Origin: JAKVKY01 sp964293585
GTDB taxonomy: Bacteria; Bacillota; Negativicutes; Acidaminococcales; Acidaminococcaceae
Assembly (NCBI GenBank): GCA_964293585.1
Contig: CAXYYS010000020.1
Coordinates: forward strand, 1 to 36,693
Direction of reading: 5' to 3'
DNA: 36,693 nucleotides
Notes under the pieces: generated by a model
Seen by the model: the letters and a program-made list of their open reading frames with translations, nothing else
Database searches by the model: none
What the model was told of the DNA's origin: nothing
Translations under genes and position numbers: made by a program
In this document: positions 15,572-23,461 of the stretch, piece after piece
Position numbering within the stretch: position 1 is the first letter of the stretch
Layout of the letters: each line of letters starts with the position of its first letter

Positions 15572-16489
15572 TTAGGGATAAATTTCCCTGGTCACCAAAC
15601 TGGAAATCTGTACCATATCCTGGGTTACCGTCCCCGGTCCGTTGTTTTCCCTGGTCATGATAATCAGCAGATAATCGCCCTTAGGATTGTAAACGATACC
15701 CCCATCATGCAGGTAGCCTTCCAACTCACCCGTCTTATGAGCAAAGACACTACCTGCTGCCAAGCCCACCGCTATCTTATCGTTATCCGTCTGTCCCTTT
15801 AAGATTTCCAGCATCGACTTATCAGCTTCAGGACTCACACATTGGCGTTGATATAACCTGACAAAAATCTTAGCTAAATCCCGTACGCTGGTATAATTTT
15901 CCCGGCCCTGACGCTGTGCCGTAAAATCCATCATGCGCCGCTGTAATTTGGTATCCTGATACCCGTGGTCCGTTATGTAACGCTGAATATTATCCATACC
16001 CAGCCTGTCGATTACCATGTTAGTAGCCACATTATCACTATCAACCACCATCTTGGTTAATAAATAGCTGATACTAAGCGGTGTACCGTTCCGCAGTCCT
16101 TGAATATTACCGGCACCACCCACCTTATCACTTTGCCGTAAGATAATAGTTTCCTGCTCTGACAGTTTACCCTGTTGCATCTGCTGATAGGCATAGGCCA
16201 GGATGTACATCTTAATCATGCTGGCAGAAGGCAGGACTTCACTTTTGTTAACATAAACCAGCTGCTGACGCAAATCTTGTACATAAACATTAAAGTCCGC
16301 ATGGCCATTAGCAAGTACAGGATGTAATGCCGACGCCATTTTCTCCTGGAACACATCTGCTCGTACTTTTTCTGTTTTTTTAGCAGAAGGCTCTTCTGCC
16401 TTAGTCACTGTCTTAGCATCTGAATGCATGGCCATGCATCCTGCCAAAAAAAAGCTGCAAAGCAATACCGTTAAAAACTTTTTCCACAT
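15572..16489 (-). CDS. Class A beta-lactamase-like serine hydrolase, lipoprotein
   Basis: A lipoprotein signal (L-A-G-C, Cys18) places this 305-aa protein on the outer face of a membrane. The three penicillin-interacting motifs are present: S-M-I-K (Ser90, Lys93), S-D-N (151-153) and K-T-G (252-254). The omega-loop region reads M-M-D-F-T-A-Q-R-Q-G-R-E-N-Y-T; judging by distance to the conserved Thr, an Asp (188) may stand where beta-lactamases have Glu166. If so, deacylation would be poor and the protein could be a penicillin-binding or peptidase-like enzyme instead. The ribosome binding site before the ATG is weak. It is divergent from the flavoprotein gene. Confidence 0.82.
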   Translation of the reverse strand: MWKKFLTVLLCSFFLAGCMAMHSDAKTVTKAEEPSAKKTEKVRADVFQEKMASALHPVLANGHADFNVYVQDLRQQLVYVNKSEVLPSASMIKMYILAYAYQQMQQGKLSEQETIILRQSDKVGGAGNIQGLRNGTPLSISYLLTKMVVDSDNVATNMVIDRLGMDNIQRYITDHGYQDTKLQRRMMDFTAQRQGRENYTSVRDLAKIFVRLYQRQCVSPEADKSMLEILKGQTDNDKIAVGLAAGSVFAHKTGELEGYLHDGGIVYNPKGDYLLIIMTRENNGPGTVTQDMVQISSLVTREIYP

Positions 16490-16546
16490 CCTGCCACACT
16501 TTCTCTTGCTCAGATTAAAATCTTAAGACAACCTGTTAATTATTTA

Positions 16547-16575
16547 ATTATACCGTAAACCTCCGGTAAAAACAA
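16547..16575 (-). promoter_or_regulatory. Promoter of the beta-lactamase-like gene
   Basis: Minus strand: -35 TTGTTT at 16570-16575, a 17-base spacer, and -10 TATAAT at 16547-16552, about 57 bases upstream of the start. Confidence 0.6.
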
Positions 16576-16615
16576 AGTCTAAAATATCTCCGGTCTGCCC
16601 TTACCATAAAAACTG

Positions 16616-16624
16616 TGTTATAAT
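16616..16624 (+). promoter_or_regulatory. Extended -10 promoter of the flavoprotein gene
   Basis: TGTTATAAT on plus is an extended -10 element (TG at 16616-16617, TATAAT at 16619-16624), 31 bases before the ATG. There is no clear -35, as is common with extended -10 promoters. Confidence 0.6.
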
Positions 16625-16655
16625 CTAAGTAGTTTAGAGAAAGAAGGAATGAGAA

Positions 16656-17198
16656 ATGAAGAAGATAGTTATCCTGGCAGGCAGTCCTCACGTTAACGGT
16701 ACCACTGCCGCCCTGGTCGAACATTTATTATATGGCGCCCAGGCTGTAGGTCACAAGGTAGAACGTTTTAATGTGGCAACTTTAAAGATTGGCGGCTGCA
16801 AAGCCTGTATGGCCTGCCGTAAACCTGGCGGTCCCGGCGTCTGCGTCCAGCAGGACGACATGGCCAAGGTTGGTGCAGCGGTAGCTGCCGCTGATGTAGT
16901 GGTTTTCGCCACACCGCTCTATTATTTTGATATGACTTCCCAGCTTAAAGCCACCATCGACAGATTCTACAGCTATGGTGAAAGCATGAAGAAACCTAAA
17001 GAGGTTTATTTGCTTTTAGCCTGTGGCGGCCCTAATCCTCAAACCCTGAATCCTGTTGTTAGCGTTTTTGAAACCATGTGTGCTTATTTGGGTTGGACTA
17101 TCAAGGGTAAAGTGTTGGCAGCTGGCTGTGTAGACGCAGGTGCCTTGTCCAAGACGCCGCATTGCATGACTGCCTATGAGATGGGGCAAAAGATTTAA
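16656..17198 (+). CDS. NADPH-dependent FMN reductase / iron-sulfur flavoprotein family
   Basis: This 180-aa flavodoxin-fold protein begins I-V-I-L-A-G-S-P-H-V-N-G-T-T, the FMN phosphate-binding loop. Cysteines at 48, 51, 54 and 63 give a CX2CX2CX8C pattern close to the compact cluster motif of iron-sulfur flavoproteins. It is followed by Q-Q-D-D-M and T-P-L-Y-Y-F-D-M-T-S-Q-L-K, the usual FMN-binding loops of this family. Such proteins transfer electrons to quinones, nitro compounds or unknown partners, so the exact substrate cannot be named. AAGGA lies 8 bases before the ATG. The gene is monocistronic, with its own promoter and a strong terminator. Confidence 0.85.
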   Translation: MKKIVILAGSPHVNGTTAALVEHLLYGAQAVGHKVERFNVATLKIGGCKACMACRKPGGPGVCVQQDDMAKVGAAVAAADVVVFATPLYYFDMTSQLKATIDRFYSYGESMKKPKEVYLLLACGGPNPQTLNPVVSVFETMCAYLGWTIKGKVLAAGCVDAGALSKTPHCMTAYEMGQKI

Positions 17199-17224
17199 GT
17201 ATTTTTTTACCTTCTTATCATGTT

Positions 17225-17262
17225 AAAAAAGCTGATGTGCTAAAGCACATCAGCTTTTTTTA
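17225..17262 (+). terminator. Strong terminator of the flavoprotein gene
   Basis: A 16-bp perfect stem (A6-GCTGATGTGC with GCACATCAGC-T6) with loop TAAA is followed by further T. Because of the A-run on the other side it could also stop minus-strand transcription coming from the thioesterase remnant. Confidence 0.95.
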
Positions 17263-17282
17263 GGACAATCTTGGAATCTTAA

Positions 17283-17468
17283 TCATGCCACAACCTGATG
17301 CCGCTTACCATCAGCATAAGCCTCTTTCTGTTCTTCCGTTTCCAGTTTGACCTGCTTTACCGGCATCGGCCTGCTGTTCCTGTCTAAAGCGACCATCGTA
17401 AAATAGGCGCTTAATGCTTTTTGCGGCTTACTAAAATGCTGTAAATCCTCTGCTTCAACTTTAGAGAA
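17283..17468 (-). pseudogene. C-terminal remnant of an acyl-CoA thioesterase (hotdog family)
   Basis: The minus strand reads about 60 codons to a TGA at 17283. It includes A-Y-F-T-M-V-A-L-D-R-N-S-R-P-M-P-V and E-T-E-E-Q-K-E-A-Y, which match the last beta strand and tail of YkhA-type acyl-CoA thioesterases. There is no start codon. Upstream in the same frame a TGA occurs at 17475-17477, and the rest of the hotdog domain is missing before carD. So the gene is truncated, probably by an old deletion. The region 17478-17558 holds nothing else I can identify. Confidence 0.75.
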
Positions 17469-17558
17469 ACCTCCTCAGCTACAGGAATTTTTAGTTTTGA
17501 TGGTGTTTATTGTATCATATCCAACCACTGGTAACCGTGAACTTTTTGTTAAGTACTT

Positions 17559-17586
17559 AAAAGACCCTGGGTAAACACCCGGGGTC
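17559..17586 (-). terminator. Terminator of carD
   Basis: A 10-bp stem with one mismatch (17563-17572 with 17577-17586) and loop AAAC/GTTT are followed on minus by TCTTTT. It starts 10 bases after the carD stop. Confidence 0.85.
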
Positions 17587-17595
17587 CTCAGCAGC

Positions 17596-18078
17596 TTATG
17601 CTAATAATTTATCAATCCACACTTCCGCTTCATCCAAAGAAGTAGCTTTTGCAATACAAATTTCACTGGCCAAAATTTCCCGGGCATTAGTCAACAGACG
17701 TTTTTCCCCGGTCGAAAGCTTTTTATCGTGATCCTGCACAGAAAGAACACGTATCACTTCCGCCAACTCCAATACATCGCCGCTCTTCATCTTGTCCAGA
17801 TAAATAGCGAAACGGCGGTTCCAGGTGATACTACGTAAATTGCTTCCCGTCCTATCTTTCAGGACCTTGGCAATCTTGGTCACTGTTTTTTTATCACTAA
17901 CCGGTCTCAACCCCACCTTTTCCACACTTAGAAAAGGTACATGCACCTTCATGCCCCCTAACAGCATGGTCAGTACCAGATATTTGGTCGGCTGGTTGGC
18001 AAACATCCGTTCTTCCACACCTACAACTTTTCCGGCACCATGCATGGGGTAGACCACGTTGTCCCCAATGCTAAACAT
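17596..18078 (-). CDS. carD: CarD/CdnL-family RNA polymerase-binding regulator
   Basis: This 160-aa protein is of the CarD/TRCF-RID family. The N-terminal Tudor-like domain (F-S-I-G-D-N-V-V-Y-P-M-H-G-A-G-K-V) binds the RNA polymerase beta subunit. The C-terminal helical domain carries the W-N-R-R-F motif, whose Trp contacts the upstream edge of the promoter bubble. Family members stabilise open complexes, notably at rRNA promoters. ATG at 18078 has GGAGG 8 bases upstream; a GTG one codon earlier has poor spacing. It has a consensus promoter and terminator, so it is a single-gene unit behind radA, in the place where disA is found in Bacillus. Confidence 0.92.
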   Translation of the reverse strand: MFSIGDNVVYPMHGAGKVVGVEERMFANQPTKYLVLTMLLGGMKVHVPFLSVEKVGLRPVSDKKTVTKIAKVLKDRTGSNLRSITWNRRFAIYLDKMKSGDVLELAEVIRVLSVQDHDKKLSTGEKRLLTNAREILASEICIAKATSLDEAEVWIDKLLA

Positions 18079-18148
18079 CACTCAAACCTCCACGAACTAA
18101 TCTCATGAGTTCATTTTAGCATTTTTCTTCCCCAGTGTCAAATTTGGT

Positions 18149-18178
18149 ATTATATCATAGTGAGTAGACAGCTGTCAA
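18149..18178 (-). promoter_or_regulatory. Promoter of carD
   Basis: Minus strand: perfect -35 TTGACA at 18173-18178 and perfect -10 TATAAT at 18149-18154, separated by 18 bases, about 70 bases before the start. Confidence 0.88.
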
Positions 18179-18190
18179 CAATATTTACAC

Positions 18191-18249
18191 AAAAAAATTA
18201 GCCGGGCTGCAATTTTTCCCGTAATTGTAAGAAAAGCATAACCCGGCTA
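18191..18249 (-). terminator. Terminator of the ctsR-clpC-radA operon
   Basis: An 8-bp GC-rich outer stem (TAGCCGGG/CCCGGCTA) encloses a second small stem (CAATT/AATTG) and is followed on minus by ATTTTTTT (18191-18198). It lies between the radA stop and the carD promoter. Confidence 0.8.
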
Positions 18250-18270
18250 GCATCTTTCCTGTTATTTTTT

Positions 18271-19647
18271 TCAAGAAAATATAGCAGCTACAGCATCAGC
18301 TACGGTCCGCACCTGTACAATCTTGTTTTTCGTGACGCCGCCCAGTTGTCCCATACTTATCCTTCCTGCCGGTACCACAAATTTTTTAAAACCCAGTTTA
18401 GCAGCAGCAGCAATCCGCCGCTCAGGAACTGCTACACGGCGCACTTCCCCTGTCAGCCCTACCTCTCCAAAAGTCAGGAGTCCATAGGGTACAGGTTTAT
18501 CCCGCATACTGGAAACAAGCGCAGCAATAACCGCCAAATCAGCCGCCGTTTCCCGGACACGCATACCACCTACTACGTTCACGTAGGCATCATAGGTACC
18601 AAAATCCATGCCCTTGTGTTTTTCCAGGATGGCAATCAACATATTCAGCCTGTTGAAATCAAAACCAACCGCAGTACGCCGGGGCAGGCCAAAAGGTGTC
18701 CTGCTCACCAGCGCCTGAAACTCTGTCAGGATAGGACGATTTCCTTCCAGGCAGCCACATACCACCGCTCCCGTCACCGCTTGTTCCCTTTCTTCCAGGA
18801 ACAACCCTTCCGGGTTGGCAATTTCCTTAAGCCCGCCTTCTTCCATAGAAAAAATACCACTCTCATTGGTACTGCCAAAACGATTTTTTAAGGCACGCAG
18901 CACCCTGAAGGCATAACTGCGGTCACCTTCAAATTGTAATACCACATCCACCATATGCTCCAAAAGGCGCGGTCCCGCAATATTACCTTCTTTAGTCATA
19001 TGGCCGACAATCAGGACCGCAATCCCTGTCGTCTTAGCAAAACGCAGCAGCCTGGCTGTACATTCCCGAACCTGGCCTACGCTGCCGGCCGCAGTTTCCA
19101 CCGCCTCCGTAAACATCGTCTGGATGGAATCCACCACCAGAAGGGACGGATTTACTTTTTCTGCCTGGTCCAAAATATGGTCCAGATTAGTAGCCGTTAA
19201 AAGCAACAGGCTGTCAGAACATTTACCCAGGCGCTGTGCCCGTAATGCCGTCTGTTCTTCACTTTCTTCGCCGCTGACATAAAGACACTTTAGCTGCCGC
19301 TCAGACAAACGCATCACCACATCCAGCAGTATTGTGGATTTACCGATACCCGGATCACCGCCTAAAAGCACCAGGGAACCAGGAACGATACCGCCACCCA
19401 GGACACGGTCAAACTCACCTATCCCGGTCACGATTCGTTCCACCTGTGTCTGGCTGATATTAGCTAAAGTTTTGGGGATACCGTTTTCCATAAACTTGAG
19501 AAAACTTTTGGTAGTTCCCTGGGACGCCGGCATAGCCGTTTCTTCCACCAAGCTGTCCCAGGTACCGCACTCCGGACATTTTCCTAACCAGGAAACCGTG
19601 GTATAACCACAGTTCTGACAGACATACTTAACTTTAGCTTTGGCCAT
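18271..19647 (-). CDS. radA: DNA repair protein RadA (branch-migration ATPase)
   Basis: RadA/Sms drives branch migration and processing of recombination intermediates. The four zinc-finger cysteines are at 10, 13, 24 and 27. Walker A GGDPGIGKS is at 96-104, the RadA-specific K-N-R-F-G-S-T-N-E motif follows, and the C-terminal Lon protease-like domain contains G-G-M-R-V-x-E-x-A-A-D-L-A. Length 458 aa is typical. Its start overlaps the end of clpC by 14 bases with GAGAGG at good spacing inside clpC, so translation is coupled and it is under CtsR control through the shared promoter. Confidence 0.96.
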   Translation of the reverse strand: MAKAKVKYVCQNCGYTTVSWLGKCPECGTWDSLVEETAMPASQGTTKSFLKFMENGIPKTLANISQTQVERIVTGIGEFDRVLGGGIVPGSLVLLGGDPGIGKSTILLDVVMRLSERQLKCLYVSGEESEEQTALRAQRLGKCSDSLLLLTATNLDHILDQAEKVNPSLLVVDSIQTMFTEAVETAAGSVGQVRECTARLLRFAKTTGIAVLIVGHMTKEGNIAGPRLLEHMVDVVLQFEGDRSYAFRVLRALKNRFGSTNESGIFSMEEGGLKEIANPEGLFLEEREQAVTGAVVCGCLEGNRPILTEFQALVSRTPFGLPRRTAVGFDFNRLNMLIAILEKHKGMDFGTYDAYVNVVGGMRVRETAADLAVIAALVSSMRDKPVPYGLLTFGEVGLTGEVRRVAVPERRIAAAAKLGFKKFVVPAGRISMGQLGGVTKNKIVQVRTVADAVAAIFS

Positions 19648-22198
19648 GAACTACTTCCTCTCCCAGAGGTACGCACACATTCTCCGGTGTATTTTCCACA
19701 TGCGTAAAGGCAAACTCTCCCCCTACCACATCCAGGTTGACTGTATCGCCCCGGCCAAAAACTCCGGACAAGTACAAATCTGCCAGTTTATCTTCCACAT
19801 TTTTACGCAAGGCACGGCGCAGCGGACGTGCTCCGTAACGCACATCCATCCCTACTGCCAGTAATTTAGCTTTAGCCTCCGTACTGGCTTTTAAATGCAG
19901 CCCCATATCTGCCAACCGGACCTGCATCTCTGCCAGCAGCTTGTCCACGATTTGTGCCAGTTCCTTTTTCCCCAGGGTATCAAATACAATGACTTCATCC
20001 ACCCTGTTCAAGAACTCCGGCCGAAAGACCTGTTTGATGTCTTCCAGGACTGCCTGTTTCTTATTTTGTTCCTGTTCAGTGTCGCTGGCGGCAAATCCCA
20101 GAGCCTTACCACCTGCCAGTTTTTCTGCACTGGCATTACTGGTCATGATTAAAACCGTATTCCTAAAGTCTACCGTGTTACCCTGGCCATCCGTTAAGCG
20201 ACCATCTTCCATGATTTGTAACAGAATGTTAAAAACATCAGGATGTGCCTTTTCAATTTCATCCAGCAAGATAACAGCATAAGGACGACGCCGGATTACG
20301 CTGGTCAGCTGACCGCCTTCATCATAACCTACATAGCCCGGAGGCGCGCCAATCAATCTGGACACGGTGTGCTTTTCCATATACTCGCTCATGTCAAAAC
20401 GTACCAGGGCCCGTTCATCGCCAAAAAGATTTTCAGCCAAAGCCTTTGCCAGTTCAGTCTTGCCTACGCCGGTAGGTCCTAAAAACAGGAAACTACCTAC
20501 CGGACGGTTAACATCTTTCAAGCCCGCCCGAGCACGCCGCATTGCCCTGGCTACCACACCAACAGCTGCTTCCTGTCCCATGACCCGCTGATGTAATTGT
20601 TCCTCCAGATGCATCAACTGTTTGGATTCAGCCATGGTAAGACGTTCCAGAGGTATATTGGTCCACTCGGAAATCATTTTTTCAATGGTGCAGCGTTCCA
20701 CCTGAGGCTTGCCCATCTGACCGCTATAATCTTTTACACTATGCAGCCTTATTTCTGCACAAGCTTCATCCAGCAAATCAATAGCTTTGTCCGGCAGATT
20801 GCGGTCACTGATATACCGGTCTGCAAGTTCAACTGCAGCCTGCAGGGCCTCATCTTTAATCTCTACCTGATGATAATCCTCATACCGGGGCCGCAAAGTC
20901 TTTAAGATGGTTAAAGTCTCTGCCACAGATGGCGCTTTAATCAAGATGGGTTGGAACCTGCGTTCCAGAGCCGCATCTTTCTCGATACTCTTCCTGTAAT
21001 CTGCCACTGTGGTAGCGCCGATCACATGCAGTTCTCCCCGTGCCAGGGAGGGTTTTAACAAATTTCCCATACTGACGGTGCCGTCGCCGCCATTCATCAG
21101 CATCTGCATCTCATCTATAAATAAAATCATCTGCGGGCAATCACGTACGGCTTCAATAATTTCCTGCAGCCGTTCTTCCAGTTCACCCCTATACTTGGAT
21201 CCGCCCAAGATACTGCCCAGTTCCAGGCTGAACACCGTTTTATCCTGGAGGAATTCAGGCACCTTTTTAGCCACGATCATCTGTGCCAGACCTTCGGCTA
21301 CCGCAGTCTTACCCACACCGGCTTCTCCGATCAACACCGGATTATTCTTGGTCCTGCGGCTGAGGACGCGGGCCGCATGACCAATTTCCTTAGCACGTCC
21401 CACCACCGGATCCAGCTTGCCTTGCCGGGCCAGTTCATTTAAATTACGCCCGAAACCTTGCAAAGCCTCCAGCGCCCTTTTCATTTTCTCCTGAGCCATT
21501 TCTGCTTCCATCTGCGCCTGAAATTTATTACCTTCCGGTAGTTCCTTGGAAGCAATAAAATCCTCGTGCATCTGATTTTGCAGCTTGCTCCAGGTCAGGT
21601 CAAAATGTGCCAAGACCCTGGCAGCTACACCTTCCTCGGCGGCAACAAGCCCTAAAAGAATATGTGCCGTGCTCACCTGGCTCAGCAAATCTTTTTGGGC
21701 AAACTCCCGAGCCAGACGCATGGCTTCTTTAGCCTTAGGCGACAAACCTGCCGGTTCTTCACTTTCTCCGTTCCCGCCCATCCAGCTGGACAGCTCCACC
21801 CGGACCATGTCCTTATTAATTTTCAGGGCAGCCAACAGTTTGGCAGCATAACAATTCTCATTGAGTAAAGCCAGCAAAATATGTTCGGTGGCAATACGTT
21901 CCTGCCGGCGCTGTTTCGCATACCGTCTGGCAGCAACCAGAACCCGGTTGGCATCCTGAGTGTAATGCTGTTCGCTTAACAGTCCGTCCACAGGCTGAGC
22001 GCTAACCAGTTTATGAGCGAATGGTTTGATTAAATCTTCTAAAAAAGCCTTCATGCTATCGCTATTCACATCGATGACATTATCCGGTGCCAGCTCTTGG
22101 GCACACTGAGCACACAACCACTTATCTATCTGTTTATTATTCACTACACACACCACATGCATGGTCGCTTCGCGTTTGTGACATCTCTCACATAACAT
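19634..22198 (-). CDS. clpC: ClpC-type AAA+ unfoldase with ClpE/McsA-like zinc finger and no M-domain
   Basis: This is a double-AAA+ Hsp100 protein of 854 aa that should unfold substrates for ClpP. Order of parts: zinc finger CX2CX22CX2C (Cys3, 6, 29, 32), as in ClpE and McsA; double Clp N-domain repeat (about 80-215); AAA1 with Walker A G-E-A-G-V-G-K-T (near 290); AAA2 with Walker A G-P-T-G-V-G-K-T (near 573); C-terminal D2-small domain. Between the AAA1 end (D-E-A) and W-T-N-I-P there are only about 32 residues. B. subtilis ClpC has over 80 there, so the UVR-containing M-domain that binds adaptors is absent. ATG at 22198 has GAGG 8 bases upstream; a GTG earlier overlaps it. mcsA and mcsB are missing between ctsR and this gene. 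Confidence 0.93.
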   Translation of the reverse strand: MLCERCHKREATMHVVCVVNNKQIDKWLCAQCAQELAPDNVIDVNSDSMKAFLEDLIKPFAHKLVSAQPVDGLLSEQHYTQDANRVLVAARRYAKQRRQERIATEHILLALLNENCYAAKLLAALKINKDMVRVELSSWMGGNGESEEPAGLSPKAKEAMRLAREFAQKDLLSQVSTAHILLGLVAAEEGVAARVLAHFDLTWSKLQNQMHEDFIASKELPEGNKFQAQMEAEMAQEKMKRALEALQGFGRNLNELARQGKLDPVVGRAKEIGHAARVLSRRTKNNPVLIGEAGVGKTAVAEGLAQMIVAKKVPEFLQDKTVFSLELGSILGGSKYRGELEERLQEIIEAVRDCPQMILFIDEMQMLMNGGDGTVSMGNLLKPSLARGELHVIGATTVADYRKSIEKDAALERRFQPILIKAPSVAETLTILKTLRPRYEDYHQVEIKDEALQAAVELADRYISDRNLPDKAIDLLDEACAEIRLHSVKDYSGQMGKPQVERCTIEKMISEWTNIPLERLTMAESKQLMHLEEQLHQRVMGQEAAVGVVARAMRRARAGLKDVNRPVGSFLFLGPTGVGKTELAKALAENLFGDERALVRFDMSEYMEKHTVSRLIGAPPGYVGYDEGGQLTSVIRRRPYAVILLDEIEKAHPDVFNILLQIMEDGRLTDGQGNTVDFRNTVLIMTSNASAEKLAGGKALGFAASDTEQEQNKKQAVLEDIKQVFRPEFLNRVDEVIVFDTLGKKELAQIVDKLLAEMQVRLADMGLHLKASTEAKAKLLAVGMDVRYGARPLRRALRKNVEDKLADLYLSGVFGRGDTVNLDVVGGEFAFTHVENTPENVCVPLGEEVVHGQS

Positions 22199-22284
22199 AG
22201 GGATCACCTCTTAAGTCCTGGACTAAAATAAACCTGTAAAATATATTTTCAACTGCTAAGCTGTCACCTTAGGCAGCACCAACC

Positions 22285-22695
22285 TTAACTAACGTTAATC
22301 ATCTCATGCAAAGTTTTCCGCAACAGAGCCAGTTTATCTTCCTCTTCTAAATTAAGACGGCTGAACAGGTACTTAAGCATGACAAATTCCCTGGCCGTAA
22401 GGGCCTTAGTCTGATACCAATATTCCAGATATTCATCCACGCTTGGCTCAGCCTCCGGTTTCTTTTCCAGGGGCAACACCCTCATGATGCGGATGAAACC
22501 ACCGCTGCCACGCTTACTTTGTACCAGGTACCCCCGATCCAGGGTAAAGCGTGTATTAAGCACATAACTGACCTGGCTGGGAGCACATCCCACCCTGCTC
22601 GCCACATCGCTCCTGCTCATCTGCAACTCATTTTCATCTTCGCTCAGCAACTGGGTCACGATATAGTGTTCAATAATATCTGCAATATTTTTCAT
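22285..22695 (-). CDS. ctsR: Transcriptional repressor CtsR (class III heat-shock regulator)
   Basis: CtsR represses clp genes at low temperature and acts as its own thermosensor. The helix-turn-helix (M-S-R-S-D-V-A-S-R-V-G-C-A-P-S-Q-V-S-Y-V-L, 26-46) and the winged glycine loop K-R-G-S-G-G (61-66) are present. Arg62 corresponds to the arginine that McsB phosphorylates in Geobacillus CtsR, and one Gly of the usual tetraglycine loop is Ser here. At 136 aa it is shorter than the roughly 154 aa of B. subtilis. An upstream in-frame extension is ruled out by its sequence and by GGAG 8 bases before ATG 22695. It is the first gene of the ctsR-clpC-radA operon and autoregulated from the operator at 22736-22750. 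Confidence 0.92.
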   Translation of the reverse strand: MKNIADIIEHYIVTQLLSEDENELQMSRSDVASRVGCAPSQVSYVLNTRFTLDRGYLVQSKRGSGGFIRIMRVLPLEKKPEAEPSVDEYLEYWYQTKALTAREFVMLKYLFSRLNLEEEDKLALLRKTLHEMINVS

Positions 22696-22729
22696 ATTCT
22701 CATCTCCGTGCCATGTATAATTTAATTTA

Positions 22730-22758
22730 ATTATATTTGACCATTTGACTTTTTGCAA
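22730..22758 (-). promoter_or_regulatory. ctsR-clpC promoter with CtsR operator in the spacer
   Basis: Minus strand: -35 TTGCAA at 22753-22758, a 17-base spacer, and -10 TATAAT at 22730-22735. The spacer consists of two CtsR heptads, AGTCAAA (22744-22750) and GGTCAAA (22736-22742), one base apart. The published consensus has three bases between heptads. A bound repressor would cover both promoter elements. Confidence 0.85.
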
Positions 22759-22799
22759 GTGCTTTCGCAAAAAAGTCACAACTTACCGGGGAGACCGCA

Positions 22800-22854
22800 A
22801 AATAAAACCAGCCTTACCGTCTGCAACATGCCGCCGTCAGGTAAGACCGGTTTT
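22800..22854 (-). terminator. Terminator of the BamE-like repeat gene
   Basis: A 15-bp stem with two G-U pairs (22804-22818 with 22840-22854) and a 21-base loop are followed on minus by an ATTTTG stretch. T/A runs on both sides allow it to act in both directions. Confidence 0.75.
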
Positions 22855-22880
22855 AAAAACGAGGATCTTAAACTAAATAC

Positions 22881-23429
22881 TCACGCACCCATAGTAAATT
22901 TAATTTCCCGGATGATATTGCTTTTGTCAACCTTGAACCTCATCACAGATGGTCCATAGGTATATTCATAAAAATTGTAACCCTGACTAACAGCAGTCCT
23001 ATCGCTGACTGCCTCCAGGCTTTCGGGAATATCCGCCAGCACCGTACCATATTTGCTTGTCACCATGCTGAAGGGTTTCCCAACCGCAAAACCGCTGGGA
23101 GTAGTCAAAGCGGCATTAGTAGTAGTAACACCGATAATAGTGCTCACAGCTTTGCGTTTTGTCGGCAGGGTATAAATACTCATACCGTTGCTAAAAGTAT
23201 AGACAATACCTTTAAGCTTTTTACCGTAAGAATAATGCAGGAACTTATCCTGACTTACCGGCTGGCCGTATTCTGCGGTCACGGCACTCAACTGGGTACC
23301 GGGCTTAATATCCCCTAACTGAAATTCCTCATACTCAATTGTCGGCATCTGTACGCAGAAGCCCGGCACAGCCAAACTTAGACACAGCATTGCCAGAACC
23401 ATGATTTTAGCCCACAAACTTTTACGCAT
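22881..23429 (-). CDS. Secreted two-repeat BamE/SmpA-like protein
   Basis: This 182-aa protein has a signal peptide ending near P-G-F-C-V-Q. It appears to contain two BamE-like units. The first is L-G-D-I-K-P-G-T-Q-L-S-A-V-T-A-E-Y-G-Q-P. The second is F-A-V-G-K-P-F-S-M-V-T-S-K-Y-G-T, after a T-T-N-A-A-L-T-T-P-S-G linker. The same layout occurs in the protein at 25731-26255, so they are paralogues. A role in the envelope is likely from the signal peptide; the partner is unknown. Two adjacent ATG codons are possible; the second (23429) is 8 bases from GGAGG. Confidence 0.65.
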   Translation of the reverse strand: MRKSLWAKIMVLAMLCLSLAVPGFCVQMPTIEYEEFQLGDIKPGTQLSAVTAEYGQPVSQDKFLHYSYGKKLKGIVYTFSNGMSIYTLPTKRKAVSTIIGVTTTNAALTTPSGFAVGKPFSMVTSKYGTVLADIPESLEAVSDRTAVSQGYNFYEYTYGPSVMRFKVDKSNIIREIKFTMGA

Positions 23430-23461
23430 CATAAGCGCCTCCATATTTTTAAATTAGTTTA

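Noticed and set aside
18346..18891. 181-codon plus-strand frame opposite radA
   Set aside because: radA on the other strand has all family motifs; this frame has no ribosome binding site and no recognisable domain.
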